A DNA stretch of 64,000 nt, from positions 22,533,156 to 22,597,155 of the forward strand of contig HG738138.1 in NCBI GenBank assembly GCA_000499405.2, written 5' to 3'. Position 1 is the first letter of the stretch, and each line of letters begins with the position of its first letter. This stretch comes from Onchocerca volvulus. Taxonomy: Eukaryota; Nematoda; Chromadorea; Rhabditida; Onchocercidae. The notes below the pieces were generated by a model. The model ran no database searches. It was not told the origin of the DNA and was given only the letters and a program-made list of their open reading frames with translations. Shown piece by piece: positions 1 through 13,361 of the stretch. Made by a program: the position numbers and the translations under genes.

Positions 1-51
1 TTTTCTGTAAAGTTCAAATGAAAGTAAGTTAAATGTAAACGAAATATTTAC

Positions 52-1945
52 CATTTATATTTATCTTTGAGTGTTGGGGGTTTATACGACGACTTTGTCA
101 TAAGATACAGAACTTGCATAGGATGTAAATCAAATAGCGGCGGTTGCAATTCAGCTAGTTCAATTGCTGTAATTCCAACGGCCCAAACATCGCATTCTAC
201 ACCATAACCACCTCGACGTTCCACACATGCCACTTCTGGTGCCATCCTAATAATAACAAAATAAACAGGATTTCTCAAAAATCAGGGCAAAAGAAGTGAA
301 AAACTAATTCTGAATAATATGAACTGTTAAAAATCTATTACTTACCAATATGGAGTACCAATGAATGATTTTCGTTTACCAATAGTAGCGGTGATTTGTG
401 CAGCAATACCAAAATCAGCTGAAAAAAATATGAATTAAAAGTCCAAGTAATTTTTAAAATTAAATGTTTTGCTAAATTCAAAAAAGCACTACTTACCAAG
501 TTTAACATCACCAGAGTGGGTAAGCAGTATGTTTGCTCCTTTTATGTCTCGATGGACCATACCTTTGGAGTGAAGATATTGAAGACCTTTCAATGTTTCA
601 CGACAAACAAATGCTATTTGTAGCTCTGATAAAGGTCCAGTCACTAGAAGAAATTTTTATAAAATTTCCATATAAAATCGAGTCTCAATATCAATTCAAA
701 ATAATGAAAAAAGATTGTCCTTATTATTCATTTTTTTCTTCTTTTTTTTTTTCTTTTAATGAGGAAATAACTTTAGAAATGTTGAAGTTGGATAAATACG
801 CAGCACAAAGTAAGAGAACAAAATAAATGCACATTTCCCCCTGCTTGTCAAACATTATAGCAGAAATCTGTCCTCCCTTGCATATATTATCATATGGGAG
901 GGCCTGAAAAAATGTACATAAAAGTAAACCTTGATTTCTTAATACTAATTATAAAAATGCGAGTTTATTCTGGTTCATATCGTTTGAAACATTCGAAGAT
1001 TCAAGTGTTGAAGACTCATTACTTTGAAAAATTGAGTTATGCTTATTGTTTCAATTAAAAAATAATGACAACTGCCACATAATTCGCGAAACATATAAGC
1101 GCTTCATCAACAACATTTCCCATTCAAAAATCCTAAAGTGAATCAAAACGAAAACATACTGTGATAAATATCTTGAAGCGAGCCACCACTGCAATACTCC
1201 ATGACAATCCATAGCCGATCACGACGCAAGTAGCTGCCATGATATGCAATTATATTCGGATGCACACAGCCACGTATCATCAAAATTTCTTGCTGAATAA
1301 CAGCAAAATTATCGCCCGCCTCCAGCTTTACTACTTTCACTGCAGATAATTCGCCTGTCCTGGAAAATATTTTGGAGTAATCAAAGTTAAGAATATACCA
1401 AACAAATAATGATGAATTATAGATATGATAATATTTCGATTTGATTTAGCTATATCCGACATTCATAACATTAATTTTTGAATTCGTGGAAAAAACAAAA
1501 ATTAAATAAAAACAGATAATAAAAAAATAAAAACAAGTAACAAAAGAAAATTTATTATTTACAAATAATAAAAAAAGAATAAAATATATCCAAAAAATTA
1601 AATACCAAGGAATGACCAATTAAAAAAATAATGCTAATACGCAAAGTTAAAACTACTCCTCTCATCAAAGATCTCAATCAATGAGACAAAAACATCAACA
1701 ACTTGGAAATTTTCTTCTTTGTTTTTTGTATATTATATATAAATAAATAATTTAAAAGAACTGTTTTGATTCTTTTTATTTATACCTAGTAGAAAATAGA
1801 AAAGTTGAAATTCGTTATATATAAATGGCACATGTAACCTGATATGTTTACCCTTGTAAACCTCGCCATATGTACCCGAACCCACTCGCTGCAACAGCTC
1901 ATAGTCATCTGTTGGATCAGCTCGTTTGATGACATCTAAACTCAT
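52..1945 (-). CDS. gck-2: MAP4K / germinal-centre-kinase family Ser/Thr kinase, N-terminal part (gck-2/MAP4K3-5 type)
   Basis: STE20-group kinase that phosphorylates MAP3Ks upstream of JNK-type signalling. Five exons are visible (1839-1945, 1160-1359, 497-643, 346-418, 52-246), all in consistent phase, encoding about 240 residues; the gene runs off the left edge, so the end of the kinase domain and any C-terminal citron-homology region are unseen. Motifs: glycine loop GSGTYG (about residues 22-27), catalytic Lys in AVKVV (44), [11 protein letters not shown] (133-143), DFG (153-155), and GTPYWMAPE. The stretch [14 protein letters not shown] is typical of MAP4K3/5 rather than of other STE20 kinases, as is [12 protein letters not shown]. 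The ATG lies three bases after a TTTCAG acceptor (1949-1954), which fits spliced-leader trans-splicing. The donor at 1838 (AG|GTTACATG) was chosen because it restores [14 protein letters not shown] across the intron. The family call is firm; the exact paralogue symbol is inferred. Confidence 0.93.
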
Positions 1946-1954
1946 TATCTGAAA

Positions 1955-4900
1955 TGTAGTCGTATATTCTTATCACTCTAATAATGAACAAGTATTATTA
2001 ATTGCTGTAACAATCAGACTGATTTACTGCACAAGAAAATCAAAGAAATAGAACCTACACTGCCTGCTGCTGTAACCGTCAAAGACTGGATATGCAGAAT
2101 AAAGTGAAACGCTGACAGATGTTATAAAATCGAAATCTACAGATGTTCCGCAAAATGTTGAATGGTATCACAAGCCATATTACTCCTTCTACATAGAAAA
2201 TAATGTTGCATACCTGTAACATTTCAAAAACGAATTAGTCATCTAATCGAAAGAAAAAAAAAAAAGCTATTATAATTTCTCGTCGATAACTAAGGTTGAG
2301 AGAAATGAAAAGAGACAAATTGATTGGAATTCTTCATGTAGAATTACAACAGTATTTATCATATGAAGCATGTTTGACATGATTCCTCTGCACTATCAAG
2401 TTCCGGGATATATTTTTACTCGGATAATTGATTATCCATTCTAAATTTTTTTTTTTTTTTTGCGAATCTTCCACAATATATCTCATCTCATCATGCCAAA
2501 TAATCATAAAACGATTTCAACCCTGCTGGCATCAATTTAGCAGGAAGGATTTTGTGGTACCAATTTTGCCCAATTATTCATTTTAATTAAAACCTCAGGG
2601 GAGAATCTAACATCTCTTGCATGGAGTGATCCAACTGCACAGAAATTCTCGAAAACAATCCCCAAAATAACCTATAAGCTGAAGCATAGTGAAAGCAATC
2701 AAATACATAATTCTCTCTTTTTAATAGCGGAAATTTGCACAACGATGCACAATACGCAATAACTTCATCCCAAGAGGTTGATTGCACTATGGAGAGCGAG
2801 ATCGATGTGTGAGATAAATTCTCGTTAGACTATTCATCAGATGCCAACGATAACTATCTTTAATGACAAGAATATCTAATTTTTAATTAAATTTCAATAC
2901 AAACATCAAAATTACATGAAATAAGTTCTCAAATATCGATACGTTTGATAAAGAAAAAGGAAGAAAGAGAAAAAAAGAAAAAAAAAACAGAAACGGAAAA
3001 TAAAAAATGCTTTACTGAATAGAACTAAAAGAAATGAAATATGAGGAAAGCGGTGATTTAGTTTTAAATAATGTCCAAATCATGACAAAAAATGGGAATT
3101 TTGTGGAAAAAAAAATAGAAATTTTCAGGATATCAAAATAGTCTATCTCTTTGCTTCAGTCTTTTTTCCGCAATTACTGAACGAGTTACATGAAAAAAGA
3201 ATCGGAGAAGAAAAGAAGGAGACATGTTACGAGGACTTGCAGTTCAATTTTGAATTTAATGATGGGATTATTCACATACAACTGCTCCTTCTGTCTACTC
3301 AAAAACTTTTCAGCACCAGAAATTATCACAGCACTAAGTATTATAGTTATTTTCTTCATATTACTATTATTGAAAGATATCATTTCAAATTCAGACAAAA
3401 ACAATTCAACGATCAAAATTCTATTCCCACAAAATGCTACTAAACAGCTGTTTCAACCAGTTATCGATAAGTAAATAAATTGATAGTAACGAATGACCCG
3501 TAAAAATATGTGAAAATACACTGGTATGAGGTGTTGAACAAATATTGCACCTTATCATATGCATTTAATTGGTAATTTCCTAATTAGTGATTAGAAAAAA
3601 AATGTTAACATTCCTTTGGTAGCATTTTGTGAGGACAGAATTTTGATGAACAAAAAGTGAAAAACAAGGCATATTTCAGCAAACTTCATTGCTACTGGAG
3701 AAGTGATGAAGAATGGAAGGCGCTTATCAGCTGATGGCATGACATATAATTGACAACATGTGAGCATCAGAAGTCAGCAACTTTTATTGAAAATGGAAGA
3801 AATGAGAATTTTCATGAAAAAAGAGCGGAAATGAAAGTTTTAAGGAGACTCGATAGGGTGATGGCCTGTGTTCAACTTTCAATTCTTAATCTACTCGAAT
3901 CTTCTCCCTTTCCTTCTTCCTCTTCCATCATTCTTAGCAAGTTTTATTTCTGCATCCTGCTTCTATAGAAATATTTATGAATTCGCATTAAACTAGAATG
4001 AAACTGATTCTAGAGAAATAAAAATTATAATAAAGGCAGTCAGAATCATCTTCGTATAAGTACTGCAATTCAATAAGAGAAAATACCGTGAAGAAAGGAA
4101 AATGGAGGAAGAGCAATTTGTAGAAACCTCAGCTGGAACAATCCAAAAAAATGGAAAAAGTCTAACGATGGGTAAATGGAAAATATTCAAAAAAAAAAAC
4201 CTGATTATTTGAGGAAAAGTTTAGAAAATGCTACTAATTATTTTAATAAAATTATTGATTTGCTTCAAATAATAGTGTTCTCTGTAAAATATCAGAACGT
4301 GGCATTTATCTCTTAAGCCAACTTCAACCTCAAAAGATATTGCCAAAACTTTGTGTGGTAGCCTACAAGATTAGAAATAATTTAAAATTTCAAATATGAA
4401 GACCCGAAGGAAAAAAAGAGGAAGGATGCCAAAAGTCGCGGGAAGAATAAATAGCTGGAATAGGAAAGAAATGAAATAAACTTCGGAAATCTCAGTTATT
4501 TATTGTTTTTGCAATGAAAAATTCACTCAAATTGTTAAATTCCAAGTATTTTCATTGAAGAAATCTTTTTTTTCGTAGAAAGAGAGAGATAAACTGTTGA
4601 TTTCTTTGCTTGTATTTGTTATTCTCAATTTCATTTCAATTTCAACTTCCTCTCTCTCTCTCTCTCTCTTGCAGAAGCAAAATGAATGCAAAATCACTGA
4701 AATGAAGAGGATAGAGAAATTCAAATCGTTTAAGAGACATTAAAATGCACATCGAAACATTAAATATATCGCCTCGAATTCACAATATTTTGTTTCACGA
4801 CTTCAGAATTTGCCAATTCGAAATAGCGATAGATCAATCGATCCGATCCGATAGCTCAATCTCTACAATATATATCAATTCAAGTATAAAATTCAAGTCA

Positions 4901-5992
4901 AAATTTAAATTTAATTCAAGTGAATTCATTTTTGAAGTTCTCTTCTATGCCATTCCATCATGGCGAACGGAAGATACGGGGAAAGTAAAAGGATAAGGGA
5001 AAGAAGTCAAAGAGTAAATCTCTCGAGAAATATCGTCTCGAATGAATCAAGAAATTGGCAAATTTGCAGGGAAATAGTGAGAGAGAGAAAGAGAGAGAAT
5101 TGAGAGTATTGTTGTTTATATTATCAAGATTGAGGAAGAAGTTTACTAGAGACGTTTCATCGTCTCTCTGTCTTCCACAGTATTCATTTAGAAAGCGCAG
5201 ATTTTCCTCATTTCTTTCTTGGTTTCAAATTTCAGACTTGATAACAAGTGAGGGACGGATCGGTTGGAGGTTGTTATTTATCTTGGCTCAGATGGTGGAT
5301 AGATCCTGGCTTGGCCCTCATGGTTAGCTAGGCTCGATAGCATGTGTATAGCATGATAAGGCTAGATCGGATAAAACTGTAATAACTTGCATTACTTGTT
5401 CGATTATTCATACATGCAGTTCCTCTCATTTGCGGCTAATTATGCGTGCTCATAGCATGCATGCATGCTTAGCATAAGGGAGTTGAGCGAAGAGATGGGG
5501 ATAAATGTCTTTGTGAAGAACAAAATGAGATGCTATTGGCTCTGACAATTATTTTTTGTTTAGCGCTGTTTCTTTCAATTGTTAATTATTTCTCAAATCA
5601 GAATAATCCCATTCATATTCCTCTAGTCTTTCCTTTTTTTTTGATTTTTCAAATAATTCGAACGGATTTTGCCTAATTAATGACTTTGAACATATCGAAG
5701 ATATAGAGTGAAGGGAAAAAAAAAAGTGAAATTGATTTTTGGCATAGCTCTGCAAGGCTGATTTTATGACAGGAACAATGATTCATACCAAATCTGTTCC
5801 TCGCAATTCTCTCACTCTCCTAAGTGTTCTTTTCTCACTGCATTTCCTCAGTAGTTATTCCGTGAATACAAAAAATGTCCACAACTTGTGTTAACTGTTT
5901 ATTAGTTCATTTCTGGCTAGGCGCTTAGATAACGAGTGATCATCGATTGATTGATAAGAGTTGTGTCGTATAAGAGGGATAAACTCCAGCTA
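1955..5992. other. intergenic region between the divergent MAP4K and four-pass membrane genes
   Basis: About 4 kb with no gene I can support. It presumably holds the promoters of both flanking genes, but I recognise no specific element. It contains a (CT)10 microsatellite at 4650-4669, poly-A/T runs, and a 16-bp perfect palindrome AGCATGCATGCATGCT at 5454-5469. The short open frames here (for example 3190-3474 plus and 2587-2787 minus) lack splice signals or recognisable motifs. Confidence 0.6.
4650..4669. repeat. (CT)10 microsatellite
   Basis: Uninterrupted CT dinucleotide run read directly from the sequence. Confidence 0.95.
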
Positions 5993-6163
5993 ATCTATCT
6001 GTATAAATAAAAATGTAAATGTTCATTTGGTCAAATTTTAATTTTAAGTTTTCGAAAGTTCTTAAACACGTGCCTTATCTACATTAAAAAACGCGCCTAT
6101 TGGAATGCAACGTTACATCAAAATTTCAAATCAACCGGTGAAGACATTTTTATTTATATAGAT
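5993..6163. mobile_element. 171-bp Helitron-related short repeat with inverted ends
   Basis: The left end (5993-6016) and right end (6144-6163) are imperfect inverted repeats of about 20 bp built around ATAAATAAAAATGT. The internal segment, including AAGTTCTTAAACACG and CCTTATCTACATTAA, matches the plus strand at 54572-54655 in the same order at roughly 75% identity; that second copy lies at the 3' part of a Helitron remnant. This looks like a non-autonomous derivative. No ORF. Class is inferred from the second copy, not from its own coding capacity. Confidence 0.55.
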
Positions 6164-6903
6164 AAATTAATCAACCAACATTCATTCCTAGGCTATTTTT
6201 AATCGAAAAAACTTGCTCACTTGTCCTTTGAATACAAGAAAAAAAAAAAAAAAGAATCATCTCTAGAAAATGTTTTGCTGTGAAGTCTCTCCATTACAAC
6301 CCACAACTTTACATTTGATTCTTGTCGAATCTCTGATGGAAGTCATTTGCCATTCTTCGAGCAGAGTAGAGTCTTCTCACTTCAAATTTACGCTTCTTTC
6401 ATTCCTTTCTTTTTTTTGTTTTCAACAAAATTTGCTTCTTTCATTGCTATTACTGATTACTACTGCTGTGCCAGATTTTTCAGCATTACGAGACGATTTT
6501 TGAGTTCTAAAATATGGAAACTTTATCATCCAGAGTCATTTTCTTCATTCCTTTGGACCCGGGAAGGTAGTAGCCTTATTCAAAAGCTATCATAGTCATA
6601 GAATTTACTGATCTGTCATAGAAAGCACTGGTTTTCTGATGTGAACATTAATTAAATCATTATTAGTAGTATGGCTTCTTTTTTCTATTTCCAACTAGTA
6701 ATTTTGTCGATTTACCATCTAATCTCAAATTGTTCCAGAAAAAAATCTTCCAAGATTCCTGTGGAAATATTTGTTCCAGAATATCAAGTTTTAATATATA
6801 GCGGAATGTCTATTCTAGTTCTTTGGACAACTTTTTAGGTTCGGAACATTTCTTCAGCACAGAAAAAACTTAATCGAAATTTAGCACACATTCATTATAG
6901 TCA

Positions 6904-9204
6904 ATGCCGATAATAAGTCGAACAACTGTTACAACAAGTCGTACGACTGGTTTTCGAAGTTCAACAATTCCTGTTTGGGTCATCAAACTACTTACTGTAG
7001 TTAGTTTCCAACTTCGAATGAGCCTTATTTTTCAAATTCCAAACATCAATTAATCATTAATATGAGTTCTTCTTAGGAAGAAACCCAAAATCATCGTACC
7101 TAAGAAAGCCTTGATTAGCATAAATTGCTCTACATTTTTACGCGATTTATGAATCATCATGAAGATCTTCTGTTTAGATCATCGCTGTGGTTGTACTATT
7201 GCTAATTTATCTACAAGACAAAGGTGTTCGAGCAAGCTACTCCACAACTTTCATTGTTATCGCGCTTACCTGTGGATTGCTACTTGGATGGAGCATTGGT
7301 TCCGTTCTGCAGCAAATATTCTTCATCAGAACTGTCGTAAGTTTGTTGTGATCTTTCATTCAAATGAAGAAAACAATCATATAAAAAATTTAAAAAGTTG
7401 CGTAATATATTTTCGTCATCATTTAATTATTACTTCATTATTATCATCACAAATATTGCTATTTCATTACTTGTTATCTTTAACGAAACTACCTGAAATT
7501 GCTATTGTTATTATTATCATAGCTAATAGCTAGCTGCGGCTAAATATAATAATAGTGGCTGTTTTTATGCATCAGGTCATGAAGTAATTTAAGTTTTTCA
7601 TATCTGTAGTGATAAATGATACATTCTATTAAAATAGTCACTAATAAAAAAAAGTGATAAGAAGAAGAAAAATGAAAAATACATAAATTCATCCTTTATG
7701 CTATTTTGTTTTAGATTAAAAAGTCTGCAAAAAAAAGTTCCGTCATTATTTTCATAGGCTATAAAATGGCTGTTGCAAGCAACAGGCATTCATTAAGAAA
7801 AGCATTTTCATTATTCGTGAGCTGAGCAAAAATGTATGTACCATACGGTAGTTCTGCAAGTGCAGACAACTTGCTAAGCATAATCGTAAACGAAGCATTA
7901 AAAAATAAGCGTTTTCTAGGGAGAACCTATTGAAGACGAAATTAGAAAACTGATCCTTCGAAGTTTAGGGATAATATAATGTTTATTTTATATCCGCTCA
8001 GATAATTAGCACCGTGAGTTCAAAATTAGTTGCAAATCCCATTAAAATGTGTTATAAAAAAAGACATTTCTTTCCGAAGGAAATTTGAAAGAATAATTCT
8101 GAAACGTGGGAAGTCAAAACTAATTCGAAAATTTTTTGAAAATACACTTTTAGAAATCTGCTGTATGTTCTTATCTTATAGAATTCTTTCCATCACCTTC
8201 ATAGTTTACACCTAAATGATCGCAATACTTTAAAAAAATTTTTCTTCAATTCTACCTTATCATTGCAACGAGCAATGCTTTCCTCTTTCTTAATTCCCAG
8301 TACATTTGATTGGAATTTTTTTTTATCAAACTCTTTCATCATTGCTTTACAATGCTTACAATAAAAAAAAAAAAAAAAAAAATTCCGGCATGACATTTAA
8401 CTTGCTTGAAAAAAATAGCTATTTGTAGAATAAGTTTTGTACTATTTCTATAAGGATTAACTTAATTCCTCATTTGAAAAGATTGATGTTCTAGGTCTTA
8501 GTTTGATAAAAAAAAATCGGAAAATCATCCGATTCGTTAATAGCATCGAATAATGGAGCAGTGAGAATTCTTTCAATTATTGAAATAAAAGTTCTTTCTT
8601 GGCATTTTTTCGATATTTGAAATGAAAGGAAAAATGATAGAAAATCATCGGAATGATCTTTGAACTCATTTCTTGACATTCATCGATTTTTGTCATTAAA
8701 ACTTATAAAACATTCAAATAAGGTCTCACTTGAAATTTGAATATTTTATCTAATAGCTGAAAGTAAGCGAATGTTTCAAGTCCTAATAAAATTTTGGTCT
8801 CTAATATTTAATATTGATCTAAATAAGTAATTTAAGCTACATGTTGAGGAAAATAATTGACTAAATCCCAGATAGGACAATTTATGTCTTCTTTATCTTC
8901 CAGGAGATAATTGTGAATACAATCCTTACGGTGCTCGCAATTTGCTCGCTAATTGTTGCGGTATCATTCTTATTGGAGCGAAGTGACTGGAGTCGTTATG
9001 AAAGTTATCGATTGATGGTCGGAACTGCTGTAAGTTCGTCTGCTGGATTATTTATCGTACCGTAACCAACTGTTTATGAAAGATTGGAATAAATTTAGAT
9101 TTTTTTTGGATTTTCAGATCTGCTTCTTAATCCAATCAATTGTTTGCATAATGATGCTGTCGTGGGCATTTTATGGAAATCTCGTCATTGTTGAAAGCCG
9201 TTGA
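6904..9204 (+). CDS. uncharacterised four-transmembrane protein, 155 aa
   Basis: Four exons (6904-6999, 7178-7336, 8904-9029, 9118-9204), every intron in phase 0 with GT-AG ends, give a complete 155-residue protein. The N-terminus (MPIISRTTVTTSRTTGFRSS) is short, basic and Ser/Thr-rich. Four hydrophobic spans follow at about 28-44, 53-72, 86-109 and 128-147, with charged loops YLQDKG and LLERSDWSRYESYR between them. The layout is like MARVEL or other small tetraspan membrane proteins, but I see no diagnostic motif and do not assign a family. Both termini would face the cytosol. The ATG follows a TTCATTATAG acceptor-like site by three bases, consistent with trans-splicing. An AATAAA lies at 9376-9381. 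It is divergent from the MAP4K gene and convergent with the aminopeptidase gene. Confidence 0.85.
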
Positions 9205-9375
9205 AGTGCAGATAGAAGATTGATACTGAATGGGATGAGAGGATATTTCTATGCATATATATGCATTACGTTACTTACCGTGACAATGCGATTCATGCGA
9301 TTTTTTTCTTTCTTTTTATATGATAACAGTACAGCATGATAATACATCACAAGGATCGTTTATCTTTCTATTTTG

Positions 9376-9381
9376 AATAAA
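9376..9381 (+). terminator. poly(A) signal AATAAA for the four-pass membrane gene
   Basis: AATAAA 172 bases after the stop codon of the upstream plus-strand gene. Confidence 0.6.
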
Positions 9382-9632
9382 TGTATGTAAATCTTTTCAT
9401 TAAGACAGTTTGTCTGTCATGAAATCGCTTTGCATATTTATTTGTGAAATTTCCGATTATAATTGCTTCTTTTTTATCTGTTACATTTTACAACATAAAA
9501 TGTATGAAAAATTAAACAGCAGCGAACTAGGAGGTGTTAATAACGCTCTTATATCATCACATCTTGAATGACAAATTGATATGAGGAAAGATATACCTGA
9601 AAAATAATTTTCCAGAAAAGGATAGTTTTTCA

Positions 9633-9638
9633 TTTATT
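9633..9638 (-). terminator. candidate poly(A) signal for the M17 aminopeptidase
   Basis: TTTATT on the plus strand (AATAAA on minus), 115 bases after the aminopeptidase stop at 9753. The two convergent genes therefore have separate, non-overlapping signals. Confidence 0.5.
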
Positions 9639-9752
9639 TGTATTGGTTGAAACTTAAATGAACAGTAGTGATACAAATTATTCTGCACTTTATATTTTGA
9701 TATTTCACGATTTCAAAAAAAATAACGATGAAAAGAGTTACTTCTTCCTGCT

Positions 9753-12700
9753 CTAACATTGAAATGAAAACGAAGACTCACATCTAAAAGTAATATTTGC
9801 AAAAACTAACGTTGCAGCGAGCGCCAACAATGGGTTTGGATAGCTTACTTTAGGATGCGAACCCATACAATCACCCATGTCAATGTGCGTATACCTAGAA
9901 ACATAGAATTGTGAATTGTCATAAATCTGGAGTATTACAATATTTCATTAAAGACTTTACCGTTGCTTCATTCCTTCTATTCCTTTTTAAAATTCGAACA
10001 TGTAAAGTGTGTGTAAATGACTAATTTAATATCATATTTTTAAGAAGGGAAATTGTTACGCAATAGGAGTCTGCGAATCGCATCCATGCTCATCCAGTCT
10101 TGAACCTTTTAAAAGAAATGCAGCAGGTCCTTGGTGACCACGTAGTGTTTTCACGGATGGCAACGTGTTTGATTGTCGTATATCTGCTGCCTCACTTTCA
10201 GCTTCGTGAAACTCAAAGTCCTAAAAGCAGGAAAATTTACCAACTCCTATGCCTCTCTTACTCCCACACCTTAATTTGACAACATTCATCGCTGTTAATG
10301 TAAACTTTTGAACTGGAAGAAGTGAAAGATTTCATGTCCTGAAAGCTTTATAAAAACTCAGAACTAGGTATAGGAAATCGGCCTTTTCCAGCTCTGAGTC
10401 TTAATTGAAAATTATTTTTTTTTTTTCTTTTTTTACTCTTATCTCTTACCAGAATAAAAAATTTTTTTTACAAAAATATTTGTTGAACATCAGTCTTCTA
10501 TTTTAAATTTAAAAAACAAAATCCCACCTCCCAATGTAATCGTGATACTTCAACGGGCTGTCCAAATGCATCACTCCATCCACGAATTGTTTCAGCAGTG
10601 TGATTTCTGCGCGCCGGACCATTGTCCATTGCTGCTGCCATGTATCCGTAGCTGAGTATGCAATGACCCGTCAGCGTAGCCAACGTAAATAATCGTGGGT
10701 TTTTTTCCAGTTTGGCCTAAAATTGAAAATCCAAGTTTTTGGAACCGAAAATCTCGAGGTTTCAATATGCGGCCGAATTACTCTCGAATGCATAGAACTA
10801 TTATTTTGACTAGTAGATAATAAGAAAAAAAAAAAAAAAAGGAAAAATGAATTGAATAAAAATATTGTACATAATAATTTGGTGAGCATAAATAATCCAA
10901 TAATTTGTTATGAGTTAATATCTTACTAATTCAACCATTTTTGTCAGAGGATCGAGCATTGTAATGCGACCTTCTGCATCAGTATTGCATATTGCAATAC
11001 GTTTACCACTACGTGAACGAATGATTTCATCACACGTATAAGAGTTCGAACCAATACTATTTCGGACCATGCACATGTAGCCACAAAACTATAAATTAAA
11101 TCTTATTGAAATGTTGACATCAACCTGCGAAAATAGCCGGAAACAGAAATCTGAAAATACTTCTCCATCATTTATATCGACTTAAAATCATAATCTGAAT
11201 ATAGAAGAATGAACCTTAATATTTCTTGGCTTCAAAATTTCCAAAGCCTTAAAAATACCAGCGACAACTGCTGCACCGTATTTGTCGCGACACATTCCAA
11301 ACATATTCCCATTCGTTTTCAAATCCGCCCCACCAGTATCTATTGTAACTCCTTAATAAAAACATTATTGACTTTCAATCACCTTTTATTTACAAGTTTC
11401 GAAGATAACCTTTGCCAACAAGCATGATCGTTTCGTCATAAAATCCTTCTGGATTGTACTCAAGCCATATCAGATGTGCTTGATGATCCTTGACATTATT
11501 TGCTGCACGATTTACAGCTGCCATGAGAGGAAATTCGCGTTCGATTTCCTAAAAATTCGGACTTTTGAATTCCAAAAACCAATATTCAAAGAATATGCAG
11601 GGGAAAACTTTCATATATTGACCTATTTAATAATAAACGCAAACTATCTCAAAATTCTAAATTATAATACCACAAAATGGTTTTGTTTACATAAAGAGCA
11701 AATCTTTATGCAAACAAAACAATTTCTACAGTATTATAATTACTATTTCAAACTTACAGTGACATCAGAAGTTATATGAGTGCTAATGTTTGTTCCATTA
11801 AATGCATCGGTGATATATTCTGCAACATTAAATGGTGACATTCGTTGAGGATCCGAATCACCGATATCTCGACAAACTGTGAATGCTGCATCAAGTGCTT
11901 TCACTAATTTCACTAATGTCTGAAAATTCATCCTTGCTTTTTTATCAAATGTACATAACAACGATTTCACACCTTCCTCTCCCTCCCGCCCTTCCCCCTC
12001 TCCTCTTAGAATATTTAAAAAATTCAAAACTCAACTTCTGATCATAGTTCAGCGTATAGAAACCGACAGTATTAACTTTGGTTTTTTTCTCTTCTTCTCG
12101 TACATTCAGTGGTACATAAAGTTCATGCATAGCGCCAAGAGCTGATACCAACTCTGCTTGTGGATATTTCTCATGCGGTAAAGTTAAAATCAACGGTGCT
12201 TTCATTCCAGTTTTCAAGGCTCTGCAAAAGCAATCATGGCCACGATAATTGTTTTATATCCGTACGAAAAAAAAAAAAAATTGCGCAAAAAATTTATATT
12301 CAAATATATCTGCATTTTGAATTTTTTTGCATTGAAATTGACTAATATTTAAGTAGCCATCTCCTTCACCTAAATATCTCTTTTCATCCAACTAATAATA
12401 AAAATCATATTCAATTTCTCAAATAGATAAAGACGATGAAACATGTTTACTTACAATTTCATACCATTTCGAGCAGCTATACCAAAACGGCGCACATCAT
12501 CAAAATCTCGATTAACTGGTCCTGTTCCCGCAAAAATTAGCTTCTTGGACGGCAAAATATCTTCATCGATCAGAATTAGTGTGGTAGTATTTTCGATATC
12601 TTTATGAATCTAAAGCGATCCAAAATATTAATGTATTAAACTGTTTAGAAAATACCACGCAAACATGTTTCTAGAATGGTTTAAAACCGATCTAAATTTT

Positions 12701-13361
12701 AATAAAATATATTTAAAAGAATGTTTTATGATAACCTGAGAGTAGATGAGAAGACTCGGTAACAGTGGTTTTAGAACTTCATATTTTTCAGCTTCCGAAA
12801 GAGAATGGGCTATATAGACAATTCCATCATAAACATTATCGGTTATTGATTTCGCTGCAGATATTTCTGCTGATAAGTAACTGAATTTTAGAAAAATATT
12901 TAACATTATTTATTCCCATTTATTTCATGCAATCAATTCTCATAGAAATTAACTAATTTTCCATTTATAGAAAATTATCCCAATCATATATAAACTTTTT
13001 CCTGAGAAATCAGTTCTGTTTCTCTTTCTTTTTCAATTTTTTTAATCCAAAATTTTTCATTTTTCACATCTTTCAGCAACTGTTTGTTTTTTCGCATCTT
13101 TTGTCTAATTTTTTCTGGTACTCATAAAATCGATCGATTCATCTTCGCTCTCAGAAAATGATATAAAACTCATGCAAAAGCAAATTCAAGATGATATCAT
13201 TAATTTCAAATTTCGCAAAATTTTTTGCAAATAAAAAAATCTATTTTAGATTTATGCAAACGACTAGCAAATGGAAATTCCTATGAATTTCCAAGTAAAT
13301 ATTATCAAACTAAGAAAAATGAAGAAAATAAACATCCGTACTTTTCGATGGATGATGACAT
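9753..13361 (-). CDS. M17-family leucyl aminopeptidase (C. elegans W07G4.4/lap-2 type)
   Basis: Cytosolic metallo-exopeptidase removing N-terminal residues from peptides. Eleven exons: 13342-13361, 12736-12880, 12455-12609, 12036-12221, about 11758-11919, 11410-11548, 11215-11351, 10927-11088, 10528-10716, 10060-10220, 9753-9894; about 536 aa. The M17 catalytic segments are present: VGKGVTIDTGG (metal-binding Lys and Asp), MCRDKYGAAVV (second Asp) and NTDAEGRIT near residue 355 (Asp/Glu ligands and the catalytic Arg), followed by ATLTGH and, near the C-terminus, QGPAAFL and YTHIDMG. The start codon lies four bases after a TTATCAG acceptor. Oddity: the exon 4 to exon 5 junction does not keep frame with the best acceptor (TTTTCAG at 11920-11926); a poorer acceptor 13 bases upstream would restore it. 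Family certain; orthologue name from the N-terminal resemblance to W07G4.4. Confidence 0.92.

Noticed and set aside
5454..5469. 16-bp palindrome AGCATGCATGCATGCT
   Set aside because: An ATGC tetranucleotide run is automatically palindromic; no further support for a binding site.
7159..7533. 124-codon plus-strand ORF
   Set aside because: It spans an intron and reads the wrong frame; the real exon 7178-7336 uses a different frame in phase with its neighbours.
12036..12217. open reading across the following aminopeptidase intron
   Set aside because: The read-through is Gly/Arg-rich low complexity; the flanking M17 sequence requires an intron here.
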